64,000 nt of DNA from Streptococcus oricebi (GCF_017883985.1 NZ_PRDG01000001.1:385771-449770); one strand, 5' to 3'; shown: positions 8,985-18,394, numbered from the stretch's first letter. Made by a program: numbers and translations. The notes: generated by a model from the sequence alone, not told the origin.

Positions 8985-9097
8985 ATAGGGCATGATTCTA
9001 TATTTTCTCCTGAGACTAAGAAACCTAGCTATCTTTTCCTAAAGAGGCTAGGCCAGTCTCAAACGAAAGAAAATCATGCAGTAATTGCAACTTATCT
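8985..9097 (-). ncRNA. Structured 5' leader of cshA
   Basis: Between the predicted start near 9091 and the terminator the RNA can form three nested helices. P1 is 9072-9079 with 8990-8997 (8 bp), P2 is 9055-9060 with 9012-9017, and P3 is 9047-9052 with 9024-9029. I match it to no riboswitch class I know. An 18-codon ORF (8993-8937) begins inside the 3' strand of P1. Confidence 0.55.
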
Positions 9098-9106
9098 AGT
9101 ATATCA
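9098..9106 (-). promoter_or_regulatory. Extended -10 promoter of cshA
   Basis: The minus strand reads TGATATACT; the -35 is poor. It would start RNA about 145 bases ahead of the cshA ATG. Confidence 0.6.
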
Positions 9107-9160
9107 CGTTCTTGCCTAAAAAGATACTATTGATAACCGCTTTTCTGAGTTAAACGTTTT

Positions 9161-9811
9161 CTAGTCCGCTAGCCTAAGCTCAAACTGACCCTGTCTTTCC
9201 GTCAAAATCAGTAGCTGACCATTTTTGATACTGGCTAGCTCCTGCTCTCTTGCAAACAGCATCCAGAGTTGCTCCATAACCACTCCATGGGCTACCAGGA
9301 GGGCCCGGTTGCCAGAGTGTTGGTCCAGATAGGTTAAAATCTGCTCTAGACCTTGAAGGAGGCGCTGATTGAAGCTCTCCTCACTTTCAGCATAGCCCGA
9401 ACTATCTAGCCTGGGGATGGTCCTTGTGATCAACTGACGAAAATCCTTGCGGCTAAGCGAGGCTTCTTCTAGGCTCTGGTAGCCATGGGCTAGTAGGACT
9501 TTTTCAATCACTTCTGGGTTGCTCTGGCCTTCAAACTCACCAAAGCCAAACTCCCGCCACTCCTGCATGGGCTGGACTTGCTGGAGTGGCAAGGCTGCTG
9601 TCTCTAGGATTTCTTGGGCAGTGGCCAAGGCCCGTCCCCGATCACTAGAAAAAACAGCCGTAAAATAAATCTTGCGCTCTTTTAAATAGCGTCCCAGCTC
9701 CCGGGCCTGCTGACGACCTTTTTCTGTCAAAGGAGAGTCTATCCACCCCTGCACACGATTGAGGGCATTTAAAAGGGTCTCACCATGACGAACGATATAG
9801 ATTTCCTTCAC
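9161..9811 (-). CDS. Histidine phosphatase / phosphoglycerate mutase-like protein
   Basis: 216 aa, histidine phosphatase superfamily. The phosphohistidine motif RHGET lies at the N-terminus (YIVRHGETLLNALNRVQGW) and the second catalytic His is in LLVAHGVVM. It is a cofactor-dependent phosphatase of unknown substrate, distinct from the glycolytic enzyme at 21479. I choose GTG at 9811 as start: AAGGAGG sits just upstream, and the longer frame beginning at 9877 adds 22 residues absent from the family. Confidence 0.82.
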   Translation of the reverse strand: MKEIYIVRHGETLLNALNRVQGWIDSPLTEKGRQQARELGRYLKERKIYFTAVFSSDRGRALATAQEILETAALPLQQVQPMQEWREFGFGEFEGQSNPEVIEKVLLAHGYQSLEEASLSRKDFRQLITRTIPRLDSSGYAESEESFNQRLLQGLEQILTYLDQHSGNRALLVAHGVVMEQLWMLFAREQELASIKNGQLLILTERQGQFELRLAD

Positions 9812-9900
9812 TTCTTCCTCCTTTATCTTATAAAACGAGGCCAAGCCTAAATATCTGCTAGAGCCAGCTTGAAGCAACTAGACTAAGCCTTCTTTCCCCT

Positions 9901-9909
9901 ATTGTAGCA
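9901..9909 (-). promoter_or_regulatory. Extended -10 promoter of the histidine phosphatase gene
   Basis: The minus strand reads TGCTACAAT about 90 bases before the GTG start. Confidence 0.5.
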
Positions 9910-9997
9910 CTTTCCCCATCTTTTTCCTAACAAAAAGAGGCTCCTGCCACCAAGAAATGATTGAGGGCTTAGCCCGTCACTTCTTCTGGCAAGAAAC

Positions 9998-10909
9998 CTA
10001 ACGTCTATTGGCATACCACTTCAAAATCTGAGCTAAAATCACCCAGAGGACAAGGCTAGCAAGAAGGATATAAATCCAAGCATACTTATCCTCAGTCAAA
10101 GGCAGGGGAACATTCATACCAAAGAAGCCTGTAATCACCGCAATGACAGCCAAAAGGATAGAGACAATGGTCAGCATGGTCAGATTGTCATTTAGATTAT
10201 TATTGAGGACATTATTATAGGAATTAGATAATTGCTGGAGGACTTGGGAAATCAAGTCGGTCATGGCAACGAGCTGCTTGGCCTCAATCATGGCATCTTC
10301 AAACTGCTCGGTCTCTACACTATCAAAACTCCGATAAATGGCATGACTCTTGATGTGGTCTAAAAGCATTTTATTCTGCCGGGCTGCCGCTTCTAGATAA
10401 ACCATACTGGTCTCTAGGTCAGATAGGGCCAAGAGATTTCTCTTGGTCGTTGTCTTGCGCAAGAGACTACTGATTTCATCCTTGGTCTTGTCCATCTTCT
10501 CAATCAGGGGATAGTAGGAATTGCTAATCAACTCCAGACTGGCAAAGAGAAACTTGTAGACTGAAACTGGACCCTGATGTTGGTCCAGATAGGCCTCCAT
10601 CATCTCCAAAACATAGGCATTATCCTGGTTAGAAATGGTAATCAGGCGCTCCTTTTGTACCAGAAAGGTCATGGGAATCGTTTCATAATAATCCTTATCT
10701 GGCTGCAAATCCAAGACATTATAGATAAATAGGACCGTCCCTGTCTGCCGATTATAGTCCATATGGGCCCGTTCATTTTTATCCAGGGCATAGGCAATCA
10801 TTTCCCGGTCAATATCATATTGCTCATCGGCCCAGTCTGCCTGATCTAGCATACTAGAATCTAGGTTAATCCAAGACCGATTATCTGCTAACTTTTTTTC
10901 CAAAATCAT
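9998..10909 (-). CDS. corA: CorA-family divalent cation transporter
   Basis: 303 aa. A large cytoplasmic N-terminal domain is followed by two C-terminal membrane helices (about 240-262 and 275-296). The signature GMN (in FFGMNVPLP) ends the first helix, and the short loop after it is acidic (TEDK). CorA pentamers move Mg, Co or Ni ions inward. Start ATG 10909 with GAGAGGAAAA. It lies alone between the phosphatase and PH-domain genes on the same strand. Confidence 0.9.
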   Translation of the reverse strand: MILEKKLADNRSWINLDSSMLDQADWADEQYDIDREMIAYALDKNERAHMDYNRQTGTVLFIYNVLDLQPDKDYYETIPMTFLVQKERLITISNQDNAYVLEMMEAYLDQHQGPVSVYKFLFASLELISNSYYPLIEKMDKTKDEISSLLRKTTTKRNLLALSDLETSMVYLEAAARQNKMLLDHIKSHAIYRSFDSVETEQFEDAMIEAKQLVAMTDLISQVLQQLSNSYNNVLNNNLNDNLTMLTIVSILLAVIAVITGFFGMNVPLPLTEDKYAWIYILLASLVLWVILAQILKWYANRR

Positions 10910-11009
10910 TTTTTTCCTCTCTAAAAGGGAACTCGAAATTCCTAACCGAAGCAGACCAAGAGCGTCCTTCTTCCGCTAGAAGCTTTCAACTTCCCTCATT
11001 TACTCTTAT

Positions 11010-11390
11010 TTATCGCAAGACTGCCGCTGCTAAGGCCTGCTGAATAGCAATAACACTGCCATCACTCTTAAACTGGAGGGTCTCCGCCGGTTCTAAAGCA
11101 GAGGAAATCCAGATTTTCAGCTCAGCATCCAAATCAAAATGACCCGCAGTTTCTACTGAAAAGCGAGAAATGGACCGATAAGGAAAGGACTTATACTCCG
11201 TTTTCTTGCCAGTCATACCTTGCTTATCAACCAAGATGAGGCGATATTCTGTAAAGACAATCAAATCGCGAATCAGGCTGAAAGCCAGCGTTACCTGCTC
11301 ATTGGGAATGAGGACATCCGCCAATTCCCGTTCTACTTTTTCGACATCCTTCTGGGAAGCATTACCCATTAAACCACTAAAAAGTCCCAT
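11010..11390 (-). CDS. PH-domain protein (bacterial PH_1 type)
   Basis: 126 aa cytoplasmic protein without a membrane segment. The central part (VTLAFSLIRDLIVFTEYRLILVD) and the later IWISS and DGSVIAIQ strands match the small bacterial pleckstrin-homology-like family formerly annotated DUF1696. Function is unknown in streptococci. It sits upstream of corA on the same strand without overlap. Confidence 0.75.
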   Translation of the reverse strand: MGLFSGLMGNASQKDVEKVERELADVLIPNEQVTLAFSLIRDLIVFTEYRLILVDKQGMTGKKTEYKSFPYRSISRFSVETAGHFDLDAELKIWISSALEPAETLQFKSDGSVIAIQQALAAAVLR

Positions 11391-11447
11391 TGATTTCTAC
11401 CTCTTTCTTTCTAAATAAATGATTAGATGACTATTTTTAGCCTAGAT

Positions 11448-12995
11448 TTACATCTTCTCTTCGAGTGAGACATCTGGATACTTGTCCGCAAACCAACGCA
11501 GGGCGAAGTCATTTTCAAAGAGAAAGACTGGCTGGTCAAAGCGGTCCTTGGCTAGGATATTGCGACTGGACGACATTCGCTCGTCCAAGTCCTCCGGCTT
11601 AATCCAACGGACCGTCTTTTTACCCATAGGGGTCATCACAACCTCGGCATTGTATTCATTTTCCATGCGGTGCTTAAAGACCTCAAATTGGAGCTGGCCG
11701 ACTGCTCCCAGCATGTACTCCCCGGTCTGATAGTTGCTATAGAGCTGGATGGCTCCCTCTTGCACTAGCTGCTCAATTCCCTTGTGGAAGGACTTCTGCT
11801 TCATCACATTCTTGGCCGCGACCTTCATGAAAATTTCGGGGGTAAAGGTTGGCAAGGGTTCAAACTCAAATTTATTCTTGCCGACAGTCAGGGTGTCGCC
11901 GACCTGGTAGGTCCCTGTATCATAGACCCCGATAATGTCACCGGCTACGGCCTGGCTGACATTTTCCCTGCTTTCAGCCATAAACTGGGTCACATTGGAT
12001 AACTTGGCTCCCTTACCTGTTCGAGGCAGGTTGACGCTCATTCCCTTCTCAAATTCCCCTGAAACAATCCGAACAAAGGCAATCCGGTCACGGTGACGGG
12101 GGTCCATATTGGCCTGAATCTTAAAGACAAAACCTGAAAAGTCTGGATTAAGGGGCTCAATGACCTCATCTTCTCTTGTCTTATGCCCATGAGGCTCCGG
12201 TGCAAATTTCAGGAAAGTTTCCAAGAAAGTTTGTACACCAAAATTGGTCAGGGCCGAGCCAAAGAAAACAGGGGTCAATTTTCCTTCTAAGATTGCTCTT
12301 TCGGAAAATTCATTACCAGCCTCGGATAGGAGCTCCACATCCTCTAAGACCTGGCTATAAAAGGGATTCTTGGCTAAATCATGATTTTCCGCTTCCTCAA
12401 AGGAGATAAAACGCTCATCCCCTTTATAGAGTTCAATGCGTTGATTATAGAGATCGTAAAGTCCTTCAAAGGATTTACCCATCCCGATGGGCCAGTTCAT
12501 AGGATAGGAGGCAATACCTAGGACTTCTTCTAACTCCTCCAATAAATCAAGGGGCTCACGTCCATCCCGGTCCAGCTTGTTCATAAAGGTGAAGACAGGA
12601 ATGCCCCGATGACGCACAACCTCAAAGAGTTTCTTGGTCTGGGCCTCAATCCCCTTGGCCGAGTCGACCACCATAACAGCCGCATCCACAGCCATCAGGG
12701 TCCGATAGGTATCCTCAGAAAAGTCCTCATGCCCAGGGGTATCTAGAATATTGACCCTTTTACCATCATAGTCAAACTGCATGACAGAAGAGGTAACCGA
12801 AATCCCTCTTTGCTTTTCAATGTCCATCCAGTCAGACTTGGCAAAGGTCCCTGTCTTCTTTCCCTTAACCGTACCGGCTTCCCGCAGCTCACCTCCAAAA
12901 TAGAGTAGCTGTTCGGTGATAGTCGTTTTACCGGCATCCGGGTGGGAGATGATGGCAAAGGTTCTGCGTTTTTTGATTTCTTCTTGTAAAGTCAT
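11448..12995 (-). CDS. prfC: Peptide chain release factor 3
   Basis: 515-aa GTPase that removes RF1/RF2 from the ribosome after termination. G1 is HPDAGKTT (about 18-25), the G3 region is [13 protein letters not shown]4 is NKLD, and the EF-G-like domains 2 and 3 follow. Start ATG 12995; the stop is followed by a short gap to the PH gene. prfC close to murF is the usual streptococcal position. Confidence 0.95.
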   Translation of the reverse strand: MTLQEEIKKRRTFAIISHPDAGKTTITEQLLYFGGELREAGTVKGKKTGTFAKSDWMDIEKQRGISVTSSVMQFDYDGKRVNILDTPGHEDFSEDTYRTLMAVDAAVMVVDSAKGIEAQTKKLFEVVRHRGIPVFTFMNKLDRDGREPLDLLEELEEVLGIASYPMNWPIGMGKSFEGLYDLYNQRIELYKGDERFISFEEAENHDLAKNPFYSQVLEDVELLSEAGNEFSERAILEGKLTPVFFGSALTNFGVQTFLETFLKFAPEPHGHKTREDEVIEPLNPDFSGFVFKIQANMDPRHRDRIAFVRIVSGEFEKGMSVNLPRTGKGAKLSNVTQFMAESRENVSQAVAGDIIGVYDTGTYQVGDTLTVGKNKFEFEPLPTFTPEIFMKVAAKNVMKQKSFHKGIEQLVQEGAIQLYSNYQTGEYMLGAVGQLQFEVFKHRMENEYNAEVVMTPMGKKTVRWIKPEDLDERMSSSRNILAKDRFDQPVFLFENDFALRWFADKYPDVSLEEKM

Positions 12996-13146
12996 TTTTC
13001 CTCAATTCCTCTTCAATAGCTAAAAATATATTTATAGGCCAGCTTGATCCAAGCCTGCTGGATTGAATTTCCTCTTCTTAACCAACCTATTATAGCGAAT
13101 TTGGGGCCTTTTTTCAATGTTTAAGAAAGATTTCCTAGAAAAAAGA

Positions 13147-13175
13147 AAAGGCTGAGAGCAAAAGCTCCAACCTTT
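13147..13175 (-). terminator. Terminator after the sugar acetyltransferase gene
   Basis: On the minus strand AAAGGTTGGAGC pairs with GCTCTCAGCCTTT around TTTT, followed by TTCTTTTTTC. It separates the acetyltransferase from prfC. Confidence 0.75.
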
Positions 13176-13287
13176 AAAACGGGTCTTCAGCGACCAGATG
13201 GATTATTTCTATCTTACTTTCTTAGGCCCTGCCTTAGAAAGAGGTCTGCTCCTGATACACCGTCCAAGGGAATAAGCTTAGAGGGGC

Positions 13288-13866
13288 CTAGTCCTTAGGC
13301 TGCCTATCGCTGTCCTTCAGGGGTCGAATGACCTTGCAAGGAACACCGGCAGCTAGGACGTGACTGGGAAGGTCCTTGGTTACCACGCTGCCAGCTGCGA
13401 TAACCACATCATCACCGATGCTTACTCCAGGCATGACCTGAACACCTGCACCAAACCAAACGCTATGACCGACCTCAATCGGATAGGCGTATTCCAAACC
13501 TTGGTTGCGCTCATTCTGGTCTAGCGGATGGCCCGCCGTATGAAAGCCACAATTAGGACCCACAAAGACATTGGAGCCAAAACGAACCTTGGCCCCATCT
13601 AGGATGACCAAATTATGGTTGCTATAAAAATTTTCACCCAATTCGATATTATAACCATAATCACACCAGAAAGGGGCTGTAATAGTAACTGGACTCTCCA
13701 TCTTTCCTAGAAGTTGCTTTAAGAGGACCTGCTGTTCCTCTTCTTGACTAGGTCGTAAAAGATTGTAGTCATAGCAGATTTCCTTGGCTCGCTTGCGTTC
13801 CTCGGATAGGACCTGGTCTTCCGCATAATAGAGCTGCCCAGCCAACATTTTTTCTTTTTGGCTCAT
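13288..13866 (-). CDS. Maltose/galactoside O-acetyltransferase family protein
   Basis: 192 aa. An N-terminal Mac domain (about 4-55) precedes a left-handed beta-helix acetyltransferase with the catalytic His in FHTAGHPLD (about 109-117), followed by hexapeptide repeats (VWFGAGVQVMPGVSIGDDVVIAAGS) and the family ending LAAGVPCKVIRPL. It transfers acetyl from acetyl-CoA to a sugar. The physiological substrate is unclear and the gene stands alone. Start ATG 13866 has GGAAAG upstream. Confidence 0.88.
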   Translation of the reverse strand: MSQKEKMLAGQLYYAEDQVLSEERKRAKEICYDYNLLRPSQEEEQQVLLKQLLGKMESPVTITAPFWCDYGYNIELGENFYSNHNLVILDGAKVRFGSNVFVGPNCGFHTAGHPLDQNERNQGLEYAYPIEVGHSVWFGAGVQVMPGVSIGDDVVIAAGSVVTKDLPSHVLAAGVPCKVIRPLKDSDRQPKD

Positions 13867-13908
13867 TCTTCTTTCCTTTCCTGCCTTAACTTGCTAGGGA
13901 AATGTCGC

Positions 13909-14592
13909 CTACTTTATCAAGGCTAAAATCTTCTTCTCCCGCCTTTTGAAGAGTTCATCAAAGAGGAGGAGGGCTGTTGCTAGTATGGTTGATACCACCA
14001 AGTAATTGACCAAAAGACTATCCCCCTTGATGATAGGTGGCCGGCTAAGCAGACCATAGTTGCCCCCTGTTAGCTGATTGACTCCGACCAAAAATAGGTT
14101 CAAGCCAAAGGTATAGAGGACAATCATCTTCTTGTTGAGCAACTTTTTGTCATAGTGGTTAAAGAGATAAACCAGGGAATTGACAAAGAGGGCATAGTGA
14201 CCTAAAAGGAAGGAAAAACTGGTGATATGTGGAAAATCGTAAGGGTCAAATACTGGATAACCCAGGGCAAAGACCGCTCCACTGGCCCCTAGGAGGGCAA
14301 AATATTGCTTGGAGCGCCACTTATCCGGTAGAAAGAGGACTGCAAACATGGCCAGACGACAATGGTAAAAAGGCAGGCTGTTGCTAAAAGGAATGGCAAA
14401 TCCGATGTACCAAGCATAGAGGGCCAGGAGCTGAAAGCCCTGTAAAAATTTAAAGGTTTTCCGATAGAGGGGATTGGCATAATACTTGATTGAGGTGTAG
14501 GCCAAAAAGACCAGGACCATCATCATGACTATAAACCATAAGAGGGAAATAGGCGGGGCAGAAGTCTTAGTAGTTGTTAAAAAATCGTTCAT
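13909..14592 (-). CDS. YwaF-like integral membrane protein (paralogue A)
   Basis: 227 aa with about six to seven hydrophobic helices. It contains the blocks LPFYHCRLAMF and DPYDFPHITSFSF, which match the conserved core of the YwaF/TIGR02206 membrane family. Function is unknown. It lies 14 bases after a paralogue (14607-15311) with the same blocks, so the pair arose by tandem duplication and is probably cotranscribed. Confidence 0.75.
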   Translation of the reverse strand: MNDFLTTTKTSAPPISLLWFIVMMMVLVFLAYTSIKYYANPLYRKTFKFLQGFQLLALYAWYIGFAIPFSNSLPFYHCRLAMFAVLFLPDKWRSKQYFALLGASGAVFALGYPVFDPYDFPHITSFSFLLGHYALFVNSLVYLFNHYDKKLLNKKMIVLYTFGLNLFLVGVNQLTGGNYGLLSRPPIIKGDSLLVNYLVVSTILATALLLFDELFKRREKKILALIK

Positions 14593-14606
14593 ATTCTTCC
14601 TCTGGA

Positions 14607-15311
14607 CTATTTATTGAGTTTTTTAAAGGCAAAAGCATTCAAGAAGGTCTTGGCCTGGTATCTACGGAAAATTTCATTGAGCAAGAGAATGGCTACAATC
14701 AAGACCGCTGAAACAGAGACAAAGTTAAAGAAAAATCCCTGATTGCCTAAGAGGGGCGGTTTGCTCAAGAAGCCGTAGTCTCCATCTGTTAGCTGATTGA
14801 TTAGCATCAAGGAGGCATTGATGGTCAGGGTATAGCTGATAATTTTCTCCCGACTCAATCTTTTAACATCATAGTGGTTAAAGAGGTAAATCAAGGAATT
14901 ACCCAGCAGGGCCATATGGCCGATAAAGAAAGAGAAAAAGGTAATATGCGGAAAAGGATAGGGATCCAAGACCGGATAAACCAAGGCACAAATGGCCCCA
15001 AAGACTCCTAGGAGGGCAAAGTATTGCTTATAGGGGGACCGCTCAGGAAAGAGCAGAACTACAAACATAGCCATCCGACAATGATAGAGGGGCAAGCTCT
15101 CTGCTAGGGAGGTCAGGGTCAAGCCATACCAGGTGTAAAGGCTTATTAGTTGAAGACTCTGCAGACCTATAAAAAATTTCTGGTAACTGCGAGAGCGAGA
15201 ATATTGAGCTGAGCTATAAAGAATGATAATCAGACCAATCATGGTCAGGCCATACCAGAGCGAGTTTAGCTCTGGTAGTTGACCCTTATGAACGGTAAAA
15301 AAATCAGACAT
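14607..15311 (-). CDS. YwaF-like integral membrane protein (paralogue B)
   Basis: 234 aa, same topology as its neighbour, with LPLYHCRMAMF and DPYPFPHITFFSFF blocks and a conserved NQLTDGDYGFLSKPP loop (NQLTGGNYGLLSRPP in the partner). The His and Asp residues in the shared blocks sit at helix ends, hinting at a buried polar site. Role unknown. Start ATG 15311 has GAAAGGAGAGCAG upstream. Confidence 0.75.
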   Translation of the reverse strand: MSDFFTVHKGQLPELNSLWYGLTMIGLIIILYSSAQYSRSRSYQKFFIGLQSLQLISLYTWYGLTLTSLAESLPLYHCRMAMFVVLLFPERSPYKQYFALLGVFGAICALVYPVLDPYPFPHITFFSFFIGHMALLGNSLIYLFNHYDVKRLSREKIISYTLTINASLMLINQLTDGDYGFLSKPPLLGNQGFFFNFVSVSAVLIVAILLLNEIFRRYQAKTFLNAFAFKKLNK

Positions 15312-15385
15312 CTGCTCTCCTTTCTAGTTTACTGGGAGTGGGACTAGGAATGACTTCTGTCTCTCTCCTCTTCTTTTTAGTCGCT

Positions 15386-16768
15386 TCATGTCTTTTCAAG
15401 AGAATCCTCTTCCTCCAAGGCTTGGACAATCTTGGCCAGATTCATCGAATTGCTGCCCTTGAGGAGGACCTGATCGGTCGGCTTTAGGCTTGCTTTTAGG
15501 GCTGCCAATAGGTCATCAAATTGATCCTCCGTCTCATCTTTCAAGAAATAGTGAACCTTGTCCTTGTCATAGATTTCCTGGGCATAGCTATAAAGACTGG
15601 CCATATCCTGACCGTAAAGGAAGATTTCTTGAATGATATCAGGATTGAGGCTAGTAATCATGGCCCCATGCATTTGCTTGGAGTCTGGCCCCAATTCTTT
15701 CATATCTGCTAGAACAGCTAGCTTGCGACCTTGGGGATTGGAAGGAAGACTACTAAAGGTCTCTAAAATCAGGCGCATGGCTGTTGGATTGGCATTGTAG
15801 ACATCTGAGAGCAAGTCAGCACCCTGGGCTGCCTTTTTCCACTCGGTGCGGTTACGAGTCAGAACCAGGTCTTGAAAAGCCTGGATAATCTCTTCAGGAC
15901 TCACTCCCTGCTCCAGGGCAACATAGCTAGCCAGCATGGCATTGGTAGCATTATACTTGCCGGTCACCGGCAGGCTAATCGTCTGGTCCAAAAAGTTGGT
16001 CCTAAAACTGAGACTTTCCTTTTCTTCTTGAAGCTCGGTCAGATAAATATCCTGGCCTGGACCAAAACGGACCAAGTTTAGCTGGTCTGGCAAAAAGTCA
16101 TTGACCAGCTTATCAGCAGGCAGCAAGAGCAGACTACCTGCCTTCATGCCATCAGCAATCTGCATCTTGCCTTGAGCAATCTCCTTGCGACTTCCGAAAA
16201 ATTCCAGATGGGCCTCGCCAATCAAGGTAACGATGCCCACCTTGGGCTTGGCCAAGCTAGAGAGCAGATGAATATCGCCCAGATGATCCTGGCCCATTTC
16301 CAGCACCAGCTTTTCAGTCCTCTCAGGCATCTGCAAAATAGTATAGGGGAGGCCAATTTCATTATTATAATTGCCTTGGGTCTTGTAGGTTCGATAGCGA
16401 CTGGCCAAAAGCTGGGCCAACATATCCTTGGTAGTAGTCTTACCATTGGAACCAGTCACCGCCAAAACATCTACCCCGGTCTTTTCAAGATAGTAGCTAG
16501 CTAATTTTTGTAGGCTAGCCAGGACGTCTGTGACCAAAAGGTGGGGAAAAGCTACCGGCTTTTCGCTCAGGGTCAAAACCGCCCCATTCTCAAAAGCAGT
16601 GGCGATAAAGTCATGGCCATCACGCTCCCCTTTTAGGGGCAGAAAGAGGTCTCCAGGCCCGATTAGACGGCTGTCAAATTCTGCCTTATTTAGGACCAAG
16701 TCCTCATAGTGCTTAAAATCATTTTTTGCTTCTAAAACAAGAGCAATCTCATGTATGGTTAAATTCAT
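15386..16768 (-). CDS. murF: UDP-N-acetylmuramoyl-tripeptide--D-alanyl-D-alanine ligase
   Basis: 460 aa cytoplasmic Mur ligase that adds D-Ala-D-Ala to the UDP-MurNAc tripeptide. ATP loop [10 protein letters not shown], central-domain LEMGQDH, and NPTAM with the C-terminal domain are all present. I start at ATG 16768 (MNLTIHEIAL), which has GGAGAAGAAA before it; the frame extends 34 codons upstream into the hairpin repeat and those codons are not protein-like. It works with Ddl, encoded just upstream. Confidence 0.95.
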   Translation of the reverse strand: MNLTIHEIALVLEAKNDFKHYEDLVLNKAEFDSRLIGPGDLFLPLKGERDGHDFIATAFENGAVLTLSEKPVAFPHLLVTDVLASLQKLASYYLEKTGVDVLAVTGSNGKTTTKDMLAQLLASRYRTYKTQGNYNNEIGLPYTILQMPERTEKLVLEMGQDHLGDIHLLSSLAKPKVGIVTLIGEAHLEFFGSRKEIAQGKMQIADGMKAGSLLLLPADKLVNDFLPDQLNLVRFGPGQDIYLTELQEEKESLSFRTNFLDQTISLPVTGKYNATNAMLASYVALEQGVSPEEIIQAFQDLVLTRNRTEWKKAAQGADLLSDVYNANPTAMRLILETFSSLPSNPQGRKLAVLADMKELGPDSKQMHGAMITSLNPDIIQEIFLYGQDMASLYSYAQEIYDKDKVHYFLKDETEDQFDDLLAALKASLKPTDQVLLKGSNSMNLAKIVQALEEEDSLEKT

Positions 16769-16782
16769 TTTCTTCTCCAAAA

Positions 16783-17126
16783 AAGGGAGTGGGACAGAAC
16801 GTATTCCTAAAAAGGAATACGTTCGTAGTATATTGATGCTCGCTTCACGAGCTCTATCTCCAACTTTCAAGCTTTACAGCTTGAAACCCACGAAGCCTGT
16901 TAGGCTCTGACAGTCCAGCGGACTGTCAGAGGTTGTGGATAACACAAGCCCTGCTTGTGTCAAAAAAACAGTCCCATAGGACTGTGGGAAGTTGAGATAA
17001 AACAAGCAAAGCTTGTATCATCCATCAGAGCCTGGAAAGGCGAACGTAGAACCCAAAAGGCTACCGCGTCTTGCACGTATTCCAAACAAGTCTTAAAGGT
17101 TGGAGACTCATGTCTCAGACTCCTTT
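16783..17126. repeat. Intergenic hairpin array bounded by an imperfect terminal inverted repeat
   Basis: The whole ddl-murF gap. Outer ends AAAGGGAGT (16783-16791) and ACTCCTTT (17119-17126) are complementary apart from one base. Inside are ten successive perfect hairpins: 16797-16824, 16838-16852, 16865-16886, 16894-16906, 16905-16931, 16942-16960, 16968-16985, 17002-17016, 17030-17041 and 17103-17116. Two consecutive units of about 52 bases (from 16911 and 16968) keep stems ACAGTCC/GGACTGT and ACAAGC/GCTTGT but differ in loops. No protein is encoded. Confidence 0.8.
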
Positions 17127-17160
17127 ATTATACCACATTTTTCTAATTAGGAATTTTTTC

Positions 17161-18207
17161 TTAGAATAAATGTTCCTCTCTTTTGTTAAAGGCTTCTTGG
17201 GCCAGTCTCACCAACTCGGTAATCAAGTCAGAATAGGCCAGACCCATATTTTCCCATAGCAAGGGATACATGGACCACTGGGTAAAGCCTGGCATGGTAT
17301 TGAGCTCATTTAGAAAGACTTGGCCATCCTTGGTATAGAAGAAATCACAGCGAGACAACCCCAGGCCACCTAGGGCACGAAAAGCTTCTTCAGCATTCTG
17401 CCGCATCTTGCTCATAACCTCTGACGGAAGTTTGGCCGGAATATCCATGGTGATTTTATTATCAATATACTTGGCCTCATAGTCATAGAAGGCTACATCC
17501 TTGACAACTTCTCCCGGCAAGCTACTTTTCACATGGTAGTTACCTAAAAGACCGACCTCAATCTCACGCGCATCTACTCCCTGCTCGACCAAGACCCGGC
17601 TATCATAGCGAAAGGCTAGGTCGATAGCCTGTCTTAGCTCCTCCTGGTTCTCCGACTTGGAAATTCCGACACTGGAGCCCATATTGGAGGGCTTGGTAAA
17701 GACTGGGTAGGCCAGTTTGGATTCGATTTGGCCAATCTTTTCTTCCAGGTTATCTCCCTCAATCACCGCTACATAAGGGACTTGCTCAATTCCTGCTGAC
17801 TCTAAGACTCTCTTGGTTGTAATCTTATCCATGGCCAAACTAGAAGCCAAAATCCCTGTTCCTACATAGGCCAACTTTAGGGTTTCTAGAAAACCTTGAA
17901 TAGAGCCATTTTCACCCATGGGGCCATGAAGAACTGGAAAGACAACTGCCCCTTCTTCATAAATATCACTAGCCTTGATTTGACAAGTCCAGTCAATAGT
18001 CTCATTGGTCATCAGCTTCTCAGTTACTGCCGGTTGACTTTCAAATTCTTGGGTCTTGAGAAAACTACCATCCTGGCTGATAAAATAAGTTTTGACCCTG
18101 AATTTTTCATAATCTACCGCCTTGATGACGCTCTCTGCTGATAAGACAGAGACTTCACGCTCTGCACTCCGACCACCATACAATAAAATCAAACTTTGTT
18201 TTGTCAT
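17161..18207 (-). CDS. ddl: D-alanine--D-alanine ligase
   Basis: 348 aa ATP-grasp enzyme making D-Ala-D-Ala for MurF. The N-terminal [12 protein letters not shown] motif, [22 protein letters not shown] and [10 protein letters not shown] are diagnostic. In the position that distinguishes vancomycin-sensitive (Tyr/Phe) enzymes I see the normal D-Ala ligase sequence context. Start ATG 18207; upstream AGGAT can be read as a weak ribosome binding site or a degenerate -10. Confidence 0.95.
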   Translation of the reverse strand: MTKQSLILLYGGRSAEREVSVLSAESVIKAVDYEKFRVKTYFISQDGSFLKTQEFESQPAVTEKLMTNETIDWTCQIKASDIYEEGAVVFPVLHGPMGENGSIQGFLETLKLAYVGTGILASSLAMDKITTKRVLESAGIEQVPYVAVIEGDNLEEKIGQIESKLAYPVFTKPSNMGSSVGISKSENQEELRQAIDLAFRYDSRVLVEQGVDAREIEVGLLGNYHVKSSLPGEVVKDVAFYDYEAKYIDNKITMDIPAKLPSEVMSKMRQNAEEAFRALGGLGLSRCDFFYTKDGQVFLNELNTMPGFTQWSMYPLLWENMGLAYSDLITELVRLAQEAFNKREEHLF

Positions 18208-18394
18208 TTTTCTATCCTAACATTCTAATCATTCTGGGCAGGGCCCGGACTTGCCAGTCAAAAAGAAGGTCAGACCAGTAAGCCATCTATAAAACTAACT
18301 TCTCTTAAGAAAAGCCAAGTCTAACTCTTGCCCCAAAACTAGGACATGGTTTCGCTCTTTAGTGTACCATATTTTAGCAGTTTTTACCATATCA

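Noticed and set aside
9161..9877. Longer start at 9877 for the histidine phosphatase
   Set aside because: The extra 22 residues are not conserved-looking, and GTG at 9811 has a perfect AAGGAGG site.
16783..17126. CRISPR array
   Set aside because: Repeated units are hairpins with varying spacing and loops, not regularly spaced identical repeats with unique spacers, and no cas genes are present.
18205..18222. ddl as a third leaderless gene
   Set aside because: TGTTAGGAT lies six bases before the ATG, but the hexamer matches TATAAT poorly and AGGA can serve as a ribosome binding site at normal distance.
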